From assembly GCA_028753945.1 (NCBI GenBank), contig JAPNXP010000013.1, forward strand, positions 4,092,001-4,156,000: a stretch of 64,000 nt of DNA, given 5' to 3'. Under the pieces are notes generated by a model, which searched no databases, was not told where the DNA came from, and was given only the letters and a program-made list of their open reading frames with translations. Positions within the stretch are counted from its first letter, which is position 1; the number at the start of each line of letters is the position of its first letter. A program made the translations under genes and the position numbers. Positions 11,082 to 21,895 of the stretch are shown one piece after another. Source of the DNA: Hexactinellida sp. DTS-2022 (taxonomy: Eukaryota; Porifera; Hexactinellida).

Positions 11082-11427
11082 ATGAATCCAAATAAATATG
11101 AAGATATTATCCAGTTTATCCGGGAAGAAAAATATCCTGAGGCAACACATGCTTCAGCCTTCAGATCAGACCTTTCAAAGTAATTTATTGACTTCCTTAT
11201 TCCTCGATACCATTAATAAATACCCCATGGTTAATTTAATTATCCCTTTAGAGTTTAGAGAGTAAAAGTAGAAGGCATAGAGACAGATTTGGAAGTTCCA
11301 TTTCATTCTGAGTTGGACAGCATCTATGAAGAGTACCATGACGAAGTCGGTCATCCCGGAATAAATACTACTCTACATTCAGTTCAGCAGAATACACATG
11401 GACAGGCATTTTCCAAGTCGTTAGAGT
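11082..11427 (+). pseudogene. KRBA2/integrase-like N-terminal fragment (two exon-like blocks)
   Basis: Block 1 (11082-11179) encodes MNPNKYEDIIQFIREEKYPE and continues to DLSK before a GTAATT donor-like site. Block 2 (about 11255-11427) encodes a stretch with EEYHDEVGHPGINTTLHSV, resembling the zinc-binding H-x-GH-x-G part that precedes the integrase core in KRAB-A-domain-2-like and Ginger/gypsy-type integrases, then GTATGTGAG, a good splice donor. No simple acceptor keeps the reading frame between the blocks, and the integrase core is missing, so I treat it as a remnant. Identification rests on motif style only and is uncertain. Confidence 0.4.
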
Positions 11428-11459
11428 GTATGTGAGTGTGTTTAATTATGCGGTATACT

Positions 11460-11600
11460 TTCATAGGTAGCCGCGGTTCGGTTGGTCCGGCCATGGCTGG
11501 ACCACTTTTTATATACAGACATTTATATAGGAGGGTCCAGTTTTGGCCGGAGAAACCTTTCAGAGCCGTGCGACGCTGCTGACTTTAGACTTTAGACCTA
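11460..11600. repeat. GGTCCGGCC dispersed repeat
   Basis: Contains GGTTGGTCCGGCCATGGCTG, TATATAGGAGGGTCCAG and TTTGGCCGGAGA. The same order recurs, inverted, at 14880-15010, so this is a dispersed repeat (probably a MITE fragment) and not a gene. Confidence 0.6.
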
Positions 11601-12016
11601 ATTTGTACTCTTTCTCTTGTTAAGAAATTTACCTACATATATGTTTTCAATTGAGCATTGTTTATTATTATGTACACTATTTTTATTTCGAATCATTCTA
11701 AAATACGCAAATAATCGGAATTACGGAACAATACCATTCCGGGAAATTTAACTTATTTAAGTACCTAAATTTCTGAACGGATAGCTAAATAGCTATATAG
11801 CCCTAGTCCACAAGGCATTGGTTATTATGGGCTTTGAAATAATCCCCCGATTATACTCAGGCTCAGTATGGGATAATTCAACTTCATTTTACCAGCTTTG
11901 GAATAACCTTTATTAAATTTTGAATAGGTGTGCTTTTTGTAATTACATTACACAATTATAACAACATTAACATTTGGTCTTACATCCTGAAAAACTGTTT
12001 TGTACTGAAGGTGTTA
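11601..12016. other. Intergenic, no feature seen
   Basis: AT-rich, with stops in all frames and no repeat ends recognised. Confidence 0.5.
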
Positions 12017-12497
12017 TACACTAACCGGACAAAAGTATTAGAACATCAATAATTGTTTTTATACATTCAAGCTTCTACAGCATAAGAGCATTGGTATTGG
12101 CATTGGTAATGTATAATAAAATAGCAAATTTTTTGAATTTACATATATATGGAGGTGTCAAACTCATTAACTATATAATTGGCTAATTAAATATATAATA
12201 TCCGAATATCAAGAAGGAATGATAATATAGAAGTTCTGATTGCAGATTTGAATTCCACATGGTCGAATTACTCTAGGTGCATAATTTCAAATCAATACGT
12301 TTATTTTCTACTGAATTACAGACACATTCCAAATTGTGCCACTTGTGCCACAAGTGGCACGTGGCAGATACTCTTATGCCACTTCATGGATATTGACTAA
12401 AATGAAGTGAATTCAAAACATTTTTTACTTTACAAATATAGCAAGATATTTATAGTCATTTCAGAGTAGTTTAAACAGCCGTTAATAAGTTACCACT
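12017..12497. mobile_element. Tc1/mariner-like MITE, right end lost
   Basis: Starts TACACTAACCGGACAAAAGT and is collinear with the complete copy at 47175-47742, sharing GCCACTTGTGCCACAAGTGG and CATTTCAGAGTAGTTTA. It stops about 115 bp before the choline kinase start codon; the distal inverted repeat is missing. Confidence 0.75.
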
Positions 12498-12590
12498 TTT
12501 GTGTCTGCAATAATCGCCAACAATAATCGCCTAGGCTACTGTTCGAGTAAGTATGGTACATCGATTTAATTATTAAGTGTAATCTAGCGA

Positions 12591-12598
12591 TATAAATA
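12591..12598 (+). promoter_or_regulatory. Possible TATA box of the choline kinase gene
   Basis: TATAAATA lies 14 bp upstream of the ATG at 12612. That is close for a canonical TATA box, implying a very short leader, so this is only a candidate in an AT-rich background. Confidence 0.25.
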
Positions 12599-12611
12599 TT
12601 CCCTACAAATA

Positions 12612-13667
12612 ATGTCAGAGGTATCAGAAGATACCTTGAGAGAGTGTAGGAGACAGATAGGAGGAGACTGGTGCTCTCCCTCTCTCCCTCCCCACCTGCT
12701 GCCAGCTGTCCAGATAGAACCCATATCCGAGGGACAGACCAACAAGCTGTACATCCTCTCACTCAAGCCTAGCACCGCTACTAACAGTCAGTCTCCTCTC
12801 GCCGTTATACTCAGATTAATCGCTGATATTTGGACTCAGGAAGAGATTCTAACTCAGAACATTGTCTACGCTATTCTGTCTGAGAGAGGTCTGGCCCCTA
12901 AGCTGTACGGCCTGCTGTCCCACCCTCAGGGGAGACTAGAGCACTTCTACCCATGTAGGACTCTCTTGTCTGCTGAGCTGTATCAGCCGGATGTGCTGTA
13001 TCAAACCACGGCACTGCTAGCCAATATGCACAGACAGTGTATGCCTGTGGATAAGGAGCCCGGCTTCGTGTTCAGGTGTATGAGGAGATGGCTGAAGCGG
13101 AGTGGAGATATATCTCTATCTGATGCCTGGAGACAGGATATGCTGAATGGAATGCTTTGTGAAAGGAAATGGGAGGAGGAGATTGATTGGCTAGAAAAAC
13201 ACCTCAAACATCTAAGTTACCCTATTGTATTCTGTCATAACGACTTTACCCATGCAAATCTCCTGCTGCTAACCGATAGAAGTGAGTTAATTATAAAAGC
13301 CATTGACTTTGAGTGCAGTAGTTATAATTATAGAGGATTCGACTTGGCGCAGCACTTTAGAGAATCAGCGTTTGACTACACAGTAACAAAACACCCATTC
13401 TATTCCTATAAAGAGACACGCTACCCATCCTACACAGTCCGGAGTCAGTTTGTTAAACTGTACCTAGAGTCTCTGAAGGGAGAGAGCACACCACATGAAG
13501 TAGATAGCGTTCTAGAGGAAGTGGAGGCTCTTGATATACTGGTCGATATTTGGGGGTACTTTTGGGCTCTGTCTATGGTGAATTCTTCTGGCACATTTGG
13601 TTACCTGGAGTTTGCACAGACAAGACTCTCTATGTATCAGACAAGAAAAGCCAAGTTGCTTAGTTAA
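12612..13667 (+). CDS. Choline/ethanolamine kinase
   Basis: A cytosolic kinase that phosphorylates choline or ethanolamine with ATP, the first step of the CDP-choline/CDP-ethanolamine (Kennedy) route to membrane phospholipids. The intronless frame gives 351 residues, slightly short of the usual 380-450, mainly at the N-terminus. The catalytic (Brenner) motif is HNDFTHANLLLL at residues 209-220, with catalytic Asp211 and Asn216. The choline-kinase signature follows at 231-249, IDFECSSYNYRGFDLAQHF, with metal-binding Asp232. GLAPKLYG at 93-100 fits the family's nucleotide-proximal region. The start ATG at 12612 is the first Met of the frame. Fold and key residues are intact, so it should be active. 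Choline versus ethanolamine preference cannot be read from sequence. Transposon remnants lie close on both sides. Confidence 0.93.
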   Translation: MSEVSEDTLRECRRQIGGDWCSPSLPPHLLPAVQIEPISEGQTNKLYILSLKPSTATNSQSPLAVILRLIADIWTQEEILTQNIVYAILSERGLAPKLYGLLSHPQGRLEHFYPCRTLLSAELYQPDVLYQTTALLANMHRQCMPVDKEPGFVFRCMRRWLKRSGDISLSDAWRQDMLNGMLCERKWEEEIDWLEKHLKHLSYPIVFCHNDFTHANLLLLTDRSELIIKAIDFECSSYNYRGFDLAQHFRESAFDYTVTKHPFYSYKETRYPSYTVRSQFVKLYLESLKGESTPHEVDSVLEEVEALDILVDIWGYFWALSMVNSSGTFGYLEFAQTRLSMYQTRKAKLLS

Positions 13668-13989
13668 TTAACAACCAAGTTATTTCTAATTATATTTTTC
13701 TTATACACATTAAAAGCATTCCGTTGTATTTATATCTTGAAAATATCTATACAGTTATTGGAATATATTGTAGCCTCTGAAAGCAGACACATTGGGAACA
13801 GTACACAGAGTCGTTGTTAGTTGTATAGAGCCTGCCGCTTCTCGCATGTTAAACTTTGCGTACGCAATCTCTCATTTACATTAATCGATTAATTACACTA
13901 AAAAACTTGGCAGAAGAGGTATCAAAACATTAATGCGCTTTTTAAAATAGTAATGAAGGATGGTATTATAATTATAATAGTCCAGGCTT
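13668..13989. other. 3' flank of choline kinase gene
   Basis: AT-rich 3' flank with no clear AATAAA near the stop. At about 13771-13805 a fragment (AGCCTCTGAAAGCAGACAC) resembles the left end of the pogo-like element at 27112-27292. Confidence 0.5.
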
Positions 13990-14423
13990 AGAACTCACTA
14001 CACACTTCTCTCTAATAGCCAGTGGGCAATTGGCCCAAAGTGGACTACAGTAGAAGCTCGCAAACCGGGGCACTCGCAAACCGGGGCACCTCCCAAACCG
14101 GGGCAGATAGTTCCGAATTTGGTTTTATCATATATAAATTCCGCTCTCGAACCGGGGCAAAGCTCGCAAACCGGGGCACTCTTTTTCATTGATTTGTTAC
14201 TTTGTTTTCATATTTGTATATTTAGCTTTGTAGATAAGCTCGCAAACCGGGGCACTCTCCCAAAGTGGGGCATATTTTTCAGAAACGCCAGGGTGCCCGG
14301 TTTGCGAGCTTCTACTGTATTAGAAAATATGGACTATTACAGATATAGAAATGGTTTATTTGTTCAAGTAAATAAGTGGACTATTAAAGAAGTGGACAAT
14401 TAGAGAGAACAGACTGCACTGTA
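13990..14423. mobile_element. pogo-like element split by a second one
   Basis: Right end AGAGAACAGACTGCACTG then TA (14422-14423). The left end near 13990 is degraded but keeps CTTCTCTCTAAT and AAGTGGAC words that recur inverted on the right. The element at 14046-14319 sits inside it. Confidence 0.6.
14046..14319. mobile_element. pogo-like element (family D)
   Basis: TA plus CAGTAGAAGCTCGCAAACC at the left and GGTTTGCGAGCTTCTACTG plus TA at the right, a near-perfect inverted repeat. The word GCTCGCAAACCGGGGCAC repeats at least four times inside. The reading frame at 14119-14403 is an accident of these repeats. Confidence 0.88.
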
Positions 14424-14490
14424 ATTCAGAATGGCAATTTCAGTAATTGCCATTATCATTAACTATCTTACTTACTAGTATTTAATAATA

Positions 14491-14876
14491 TACAGTCAAC
14501 TCCCGTTATAACCAAGTCGGATATAACGAAGTACCTGCTTATAACGAAGTACCTGCTTATAACGAAGTCATTCACTGGTCCGGAAATCCTTCTATCTTGT
14601 TACATTATAAAAACTTCGGTTACAACGAAATGGATATAACGAAACTCCGCTTATAACGAAGTCATTTAAATCCCATATAGTCTCTAATCTATTAATTTTA
14701 CTCCGGTTATAACGGAATTTGTTCATAATGAACTCCGGTTACAACGAAATCCAAATTGTAATGAACTCTTTTAAGATCGAACTCCGGTTATAACAAACTC
14801 CGCTTATAACGAACTCCGGTTATAACGAAATGAAACTACGGTCCCGAGCACTTCGTTTTAACGGGAGTTGACTGTA
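14491..14876. mobile_element. pogo-like element (family E)
   Basis: TACAGTCAACTCCCGTTATA at the left and TTTTAACGGGAGTTGACTGTA at the right (20 of its bases pair). Ten or more TTATAACGAA and AACTCCGGTT words fill the 386 bp. No coding capacity. Confidence 0.9.
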
Positions 14877-14879
14877 ATT

Positions 14880-15132
14880 ATACACCCGCGTCGATCGGCT
14901 CTGGAAAGTCTCCGGCCAAACAGTTAAAGGGTCCGGCCAAAATTGGACCCTCCTATATAATAAGTTACAGTTAATGGAAACTGGTCCTGGCAATGGCCAC
15001 ACCAGCCGGACTGCGTGCTGCGACCAGGGCCGGCTCTAGGCACATGCAACACAAGCAACCGCGTGGGCACCATTATTTAGGGGGCGAAAAATAACATATT
15101 CAATTAGTATTTGCGCCTATGTTATTTGACTG
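14880..15132. repeat. GGTCCGGCC repeat and a truncated hAT-like left end
   Basis: 14880-15010 is the inverted counterpart of 11460-11600. At 15026 CAGGGCCGGCTCTAGGCAC looks like a hAT left terminus, but its partner end is not found. Confidence 0.5.
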
Positions 15133-16100
15133 TACAGTCGAAATCGGGGGTTTTTGCCTCTCCGGGTTATTTTGCCTCCTTGCTTCTCCTTGTTTCTTCA
15201 TAACCTCATAGCACTGTACATGGCCTACTATAATACGGCTATACATGCTGCCGAATCATAGTAGAAAATAAGAGTCCAGTTTTGTAATTTCATTCTAAGC
15301 TAAACTATGCTTCCTATTGGCATAATTTACATTGTGTATGGGGTAATCAACCAATGCGAGTCCAATAGAACCACTTTTGAGATTCTGAGATTTGTGGTTA
15401 AGCTGTTTAGGCACCATTTAACGATGACGGTAACAATTTATGGTAAAATGAAAAAAAATTCAAATATCATAAATTTCATTTTCTTCTTACTTTCTAATAA
15501 TTTTATAACACGAATACTAAAATAGGAATTTATTTCATACCCCAAAGGCTACTAAATCACAAAATGGCGACTTTCTAAAAAAATTTTAAATTCTAAAGCA
15601 ACCACATGCTAAAATACAAGTATTATCCGAATTACAACTTACTATTTTCGTCCATAAAATGTATATAATTGCTGGTTTATATATATTCATTCTCATTATA
15701 TATTCGGAAAATGTATACTAAGTATATTAGCAAATTATTTTCATTTTCTCGTAGTTCTTTAGACTCGAATTGTATATTTTGTATATTTGTGATGTCATCG
15801 TTAATTGGCGCCTAAACGGCTTAACCACAAATCTCAGAATCTCAAAAGTGGTTCCATTGGACTCGCAATGGTTGATTACCCCATACACAATGTAAATTAT
15901 GCCAATAGGAAGCATTCTTAGCTTAGAATGAAATTACAAAACTGGACTCTTATTTTATACTATGATTCGGCAGCATGTATAGCCGTATTATAGTAGGCCA
16001 TGCACTGTATAATGTTAAATACGGGGTTTTTTGCGTATCGGGTTTTTTTGCCTCTTTTTCCATGCATTTTGGGGGGCAAAAAAACCCGATTTCGACTGTA
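15133..16100. mobile_element. pogo-like foldback element
   Basis: TA plus CAGTCGAAATCGGG at the left and CCCGATTTCGACTG plus TA at the right. Inside, about 15270-15440 is repeated inverted at about 15790-15960. The two reading frames starting ATGCTTCCTATTGGC (15307 +, 15915 -) are the two strands of one palindrome, not genes. A fragment of the same family lies at 27035-27530. Confidence 0.8.
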
Positions 16101-16229
16101 ACACTAATAATAAATTCATGTGAATTTTGTGAGTGGCTTCAGTTTGTCCGTTATTTGGAAGCAAAAATAAATATAATAAATACGAATACAGTTCAGTTCC
16201 CAACTGTCCTTTGTTCGGAGTTGACATTT

Positions 16230-17790
16230 TGGTTGTGGGAAATTTGGAGCTTGCGCGTATATTCTGGTACAGGGCTTCTCCCTTCGAATGAGATTCGGTG
16301 TCCCAGAAACTCGATTTAATTTACTCATAAGTCCTAAGTTCACTCCTAACTCACACTTATCCTTGCGTAGCTGCAATCCCGCTGTCTATAAGGCCTTGAA
16401 AATATCCCTTAAGTTGTTAAGGTAATCCTCAAAGGTAGGCGAGAAGCCTAGGATGTCGCCCACATACTTTCGCAGTGAGCGACTTTCCAAGCATTCCATG
16501 TCTCCATCCAATACTCTCTTGAAAGTTGTAGTGCGTTACATAGCCCGAAGTCATATGAGCATCTCGTACATGCCGCGAGGCGTGTGGAACGCCGTTTTCT
16601 CGACATCCTCAGGGCTGATCGGTATCGTCCAATATGCAGAAGCAATGTCGAGCTTGGAAAAGTTTTTGCTCCGCTCCATTTTACCGAAGATTGACAGCGG
16701 GTTTGGCAGACTACAGTATTTCATCCCGTTTCCTCACTCTGTTCAAATTGCAGTAGTCCACTGCAAACCTCATAGTTCCATCCTTTTCTTCACAAGAACA
16801 ACATTTGATGCCCAAGGCGACTTACTCGGCTGGCAGATAGGAGGTATCCTTCTCGGTCTACATTTCTGCGGAGGCGAGTTTCCGGTAAGGATCACATGAG
16901 GCTCTGGTAGTTTGCACCTAGCTGAACGTTTGTGATTCCGCGAAAATAACAGCTCAAACTCGTTAACCAATGAGCCAAGATCGGATCTCTATCGGATAAT
17001 TCCTCTGAAAAGGGTTCTCTTTGCTGATTTTCTGCAAGCGCCACCTCTAAGATTGCTTCGTCCTGTTTTGCTACCCTAGCTCGGGCTAGTGGTGTTCGCC
17101 ACCAAGCGAGCTCTGAGCCTCTATCTAGCAATTATCTATTTTGACCCTGCTCCTCGCCCAATCTAACGTAACCGGACCCAAATGTCCCATAAATCTCCTG
17201 CCCAGGAGCAGTGTGCATCTTCACTATCCAGCACTTGTATTCGCTCAACCACTGGTTCCATTTCTCCAATTTGAATTGTTACGTCGACCTAGCCGATAAT
17301 TAACTTTAACAGGATTATTGCAAACCGTATACTTTACTTGTTGCCGGAATCAACTTGTTTCCAATTCCAGTTGCCTCAAGTACCAAATAGATCACGCTTG
17401 GTTTAGCCCCGGTATCGAGCATTGCTGCTATCCTGTGGGAACTTATGAGGACCTCCAGCATGACGGGCAGATACTTGATATACGTTCTTCTTATAGACGC
17501 GGTCCGAATTTCCTGTATGTGAGCTTCTGTCTACCAGCCACATGAGTCGTCTGCCGGCTCCGCGATAACCGAGCCTCCGAAAGAAGTGAACATTGGGAAT
17601 TATCGGATCATTTTTTTGTCTGAACCATCCCTCAGTCCGGCTTGTTGTTGCGACTCTTTAGCGTCCGAAGTATCTACCTGTTGAATACGGCATCCGTGAT
17701 CCACTGGAATTCCCCTTCCACCCAGGACCTTTCTCAACACGGATCCTAAATGTAGCTCGTTAAGAGAAATACCAAGAGAAATACCAAACA
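16230..17790 (-). pseudogene. Decayed Ty3/gypsy pol relic
   Basis: On the minus strand, near 17395-17425, the aspartic protease motif LDTGAKPSVI can be read. Near 16560-16590 the reverse transcriptase segment FGLCNA appears, and near 16440-16460 GDILGFSPTFEDYLNNL, then LQLRKDKCE at about 16350. These are in different frames with many stops, so it is an old inactive copy. It is clearly a separate insertion from the better preserved copy at 28950-32402, with which it shares the protease motif order. Confidence 0.72.
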
Positions 17791-17895
17791 CATATACTTA
17801 TGTGAACAAATCAACTAAAGATAGTAAGGTAAATAATTTAACTTGTACTAACTAACTTAATTGTGGCTTGTAAATTAACATAGTTGATCCAGTTC

Positions 17896-18602
17896 AGTTT
17901 TTAGTGTGCTTCTTCTAGTAAAAAACGTTATAGTAGGGTCCAACTATAGTTTTATACTATAAGTGCACACTATTGAATTTACCTCTGTCGGACTTCCGGC
18001 GGGCCGGCCGGCCGTACGCGATGGCCTGACTAAACCATTGGTGATAGAGATTTAAAATTTGGACAAGAGATATAGAATTTTCTGGAGATGATCACCTCGA
18101 AGCCTGATTTCTCAATTTCGCTTTTGTTCGTCAGTTATATCGAAATTTGTATTCTGGTCCAGTGACTCTTTAATAATTCGAATTAGTTATTGAAAATATA
18201 GAGGTTGTATTCTCCTAAGGATGTTCTTTCTATATATCATTTAAAATTATTAGGTCGCTAATCAATTCTACGTTTTATTAACGATTATTTACATATATCA
18301 GCCATCTTCTCCATATTGTAATTACTCTATAGTATACTCAATAGAACATATTACATAAGCCTACTATCTGCTAGGATAATGACTGTTATTGATTGGTTTG
18401 TAAGTGAATATGTGTTTCATACAAGTGCAATTGAAACACTTGGAAGTTGGAATATTTTACAAGTTGATGATGATGATGTCAATTTATTATTCAAGATAGT
18501 AACGTAAATACTAGCACGTATTCCTAATTTCTATTTGTAATAATTAATCTTTAATTAATTTAATTAAACATTTGAAGTCTTCACAATTCAAACATTAATT
18601 AA
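17896..18602 (+). repeat. Dispersed repeat R2
   Basis: Best-preserved R2 copy together with its mirror at 9547-10253. It contains ACTATAGTTTTATACTATAAG and the GGCCGTACGCGATGGCC palindromic segment. It abuts the hairpin array directly at 18603. Confidence 0.8.
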
Positions 18603-20440
18603 ACGAGCCCTTCGGTCTCGGTCGCTTCGCGACGGATCACTTTCTCACAAAAGTCGCTTCGCGACTTTTGTTCGTTCGTGTTAGGCACTACGCGATACAA
18701 TTAACGGCCGCTTCGCGGCCTTTCCCTCCCCAAAAGCAATCACATTGATAATGAGTTTTAATAGCTCAATAAATTTTAGTTGCACGATAAGAAAGCTCGA
18801 ATCAAAATAATACTCAAAGAAAAACAGGCAATAGAATAGACAAATGATTGATTGGTTAAATTAATTTATTTTCAATCAATCAAATTGGAGCCTCAGAAAA
18901 TATTTCTATTATGCACAATCTATTTATACCAATTGATGAAATCTGCTAATGCATACTAACAAACCCTCGATATTTAATTGGCTAACAAATTTTGTCACCT
19001 TCAAATGTGAATATTTCTCTTCAAAAACCAATAGATCGTTGTCGCAGTACAAAATTACCCCTGTATACAAATTTTCAGCTTTCTGGGACTCGTAGTCTTT
19101 CCAATTAATTCTGGACAAACAAACAAACAAACAAACACACAAACAAACAAACAAACACACACACACACAACAATTCCTCTTTTTATATACGAGCCCTTCG
19201 GTCTCGGTCGCTTCGCGACGGATCACTCTCTCACAAAAGTCGCTTCGCGACTTTTGTTCGTTCGTGTTAGGCACTACGCAATCCAATTAACGGCCGCTTC
19301 GCGGCCTTTCCCTCCCCAAAAGCAATCACATTAATAATGAGTTTTAAAAGCTCAATAAATTTCAGTTACACGATAAGAAAGCTCGAATCAAAATAATACT
19401 AAAAGAAAAACAGGCAATAGAATAGACAAATGATTGATTGGTTAAATTAATTTATTTTCAATCAATCAAATTAGAGCCTCAGAAAATATTTCTATTATGC
19501 ACAATCTATTTATACTAATTGATGAAATCTGCTAATCCATACTAACAAACCCTCGAATTTAATTGGCTAACAATTTTGTCACCTTCAAATGTGAATATTT
19601 CTCTTCAAAAACCAATAGATCGTTGTCACAGTACAAAATTACCCCTGTATACAAATTTTCAGCTTTCTAGGATTCGTAGTCTTTCCAATCAATTCTGGAC
19701 AAACACACACACACACACACACACACAACAATTGCGCTTTTAATTTTGAGACGAGCCCTTCAGTCTCGGTCGCTTCGCGACGGATCACTCTCTCACAAAA
19801 GTCGCTTCGCGACTTTTGTTGTTCGTGTTAGGCACTACGCGATACAATTAACGGCCGCTTCGCGGCCTTTCCCTCCCCAAAAAGCAATCACATTAATAAT
19901 GAGTTTTAGTAGCTCAATAAATTTCAGTTGCACGATAAGAAAGCTCGAATCAAAATAATACTAAAAGAAAAACAGGCAATAGGATAGACAAATGATTGAT
20001 TGGTTAAATGAATTAATTTTCAATCAATCAAATTGGAGCCTCAGAAAATATTTCTATTATGCACAGGCTATTTATACTAATTGATGAAATCTGCTAATCC
20101 ATACTAACAAACCCTCGAATTTAATTGGCTAACATATTTTGTCACCTTCAAATGTGAATATTTCTCTTCAAAAACCAATAGATCGTTGTCGCAGTACAAA
20201 ATTACCCCTGTATAAAAATTTTCAGCTTTCTGGGACTCGTAGTCTTTCCAATTAATTCTGGACAAACACACAAACAAACACACAACAATTCCTCTTTTTA
20301 TATACGAGCCCTTCGGTCTCGGTCGCTTTGCGACAGATCGGTGCTACGCACCTCAAGTTAACGGCCGCTACGCGGCCTTACTCCTCACTAAACAATTTAT
20401 TACATAGTTAGTAATATTTGTCATAGTTATATACTTATAA

Positions 20441-20860
20441 TAAGCGTTGAAAGCTAGCTTCTAGGTTGATTTTGAATTTTATTAATTTGTTTACTTATTT
20501 GCATCAACAACAACAACAAATATTCATATTACAAATTTATAAACGCGAAATTCGTGTTCAGCATACTTGTTTACCTATAATACCCGTTGAAAGCTAACTT
20601 CTAGGTTGATTTTGAATTTTCATTAATTTGTTTACTTATTTGCATCAACAACAACAACAAATATTCATATTACAAATTTATAATCGCGAAATTCGTGTTC
20701 AGCATACTTGTTTACCTATAATACCTGTTGAAATCTAACTTCTAGGTTGATTTTGAATTTTAATTAATTTCTTTACCTATTTGTGTAAACAACAACAACA
20801 AATATTCATATTACAAATTTATAAACGCGAAATTCGGGTTCAACATACTTGTTTACCTAT
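20441..20860 (+). repeat. 140-bp tandem repeat, 3 copies
   Basis: Units start near 20441, 20581 and 20721. Each has CCGTTGAAAGCTAACTTC, an ACAACAACAA run and CGCGAAATTCGTGTTCA. The same unit occurs inverted at 46380-46700 and diverged at 23870-24060. Confidence 0.85.
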
Positions 20861-21040
20861 TACAGTGGATGCCGGTTAAAAGCACATCGTCGGGAACTGC
20901 ACTTAAAGTGCTTATAACCGGCATGTTCTTATAACCGACATAAATTATACAGGTAGTATATGGCAACCGTTTCCCAACATAGTGTGCTTATATCCGATAT
21001 GTTCTTATAACCGGTGTGCTTATATCCAACATCTACTGTA
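20861..21040. mobile_element. pogo-like element (family C), complete
   Basis: TACAGTGGATGCCGG at the left and CCAACATCTACTGTA at the right, TA-flanked, 180 bp. It is filled with GCTTATAACCGG and GCTTATATCC words in both orientations. It interrupts unit 4 of the hairpin array. Confidence 0.87.
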
Positions 21041-21763
21041 TAACATTTGTTTACCCATTATAACATTGGGAAGTTTGTTTATATCTCATTTATAAATGCG
21101 GTTTCTATTCCCCCACCATTTTAATACAATCCGGACAAACACACACACACACACACAAACAAAATACAACAATCGAGATTTAATAATACGAACCCTTCGG
21201 TCTCGGTCGCTTCGCGACGGATCACTCTCTCACAAAAGTCGCGAAGCGACTTTTGTTCGTTCGTATTAGGTACTACGCGTTACAATTAACGGCCGCTTCG
21301 CGGCCTTTCCCTCCCCAAAAGCAATCATATTAATAATGAGCTTTAATAGCTCAATAAATTTCAGTTGCACGATAAGAAAGCTCGAATCAAAATAATACTA
21401 AAAGAAAAACAGGCAATAGAATAGACTATGATTGATTGGTTAGATGAATTTATTTTCAATCAATCAAATTGGAGCCTCAGAAAATATTTCTATTATGCAC
21501 AATCTATTTATACTAATTGAAGAAATCTGCTAATCCATACTAACAAACCCTCGAATTTAATTGGCTAACATATTTTGTCACCTTCAAATGTGAATATTTC
21601 TCTTCAAAAACCAATAGATCGTTGTCGCAGTACAAAATTACCCCTGTATAAAAATTTTCAGCTTTCTGGGACTCGTAGTCTTTCCAATCAATTCTGGACA
21701 AACACACAAACAAACACACAAACAAACAAACAAACAAACACACAACAATTCCTCTTTTAATAT

Positions 21764-21764
<1 letters not shown>

Positions 21765-21815
<51 letters not shown>
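21765..21815. repeat. GATA microsatellite
   Basis: About twelve GATA units immediately after the tail of the last array unit, where a retroposon-type tail would end. Confidence 0.95.
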
Positions 21816-21895
21816 CTAGATTAAGCTGTATATAATAATGGATATACAATTCAAATCCCAGAGTTAAACCTAAGAAAACATCAATCATGCAGTTA

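Larger units (their letters stand above)
18604..21764 (+). repeat. Head-to-tail array of GC-hairpin/CAAA-tail units
   Basis: Five units start at 18604, 19190, 19752, 20305 and 21189. Each begins CGAGCCCTTCGGTCTCGG (one base differs in units 3 and 5). Three hairpins with three-base loops follow: GTCGCTTCGCGAC, AAAGTCGCTTCGCGACTTT and GGCCGCTTCGCGGCC. Then come about 400 bp of AT-rich body and an ACAAACAAAC or ACACAC tail before AATTCCTCTTT. Unit 4 has a different body (140-bp repeats plus a pogo-like insertion). Reading frames rich in VCLFVCLF or KQTNTQTN here are tail translations. Similar bodies or tails occur at 27896-28030 and, inverted, at 46175-46817. Confidence 0.9.

Noticed and set aside
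16453..16899. 148-residue plus-strand frame
   Set aside because: It is antisense to readable reverse transcriptase fragments of a gypsy relic.
18604..19320. GC-rich hairpins as bacterial or organellar contamination
   Set aside because: They recur inside AT-rich repeat units with eukaryotic-type tails and in an inverted copy at 46175-46817, so they belong to this genome.
18924..21760. Frames with VCLFVCLF or KQTNTQTN stretches
   Set aside because: Translations of CAAACAAAC and ACACAC tails.
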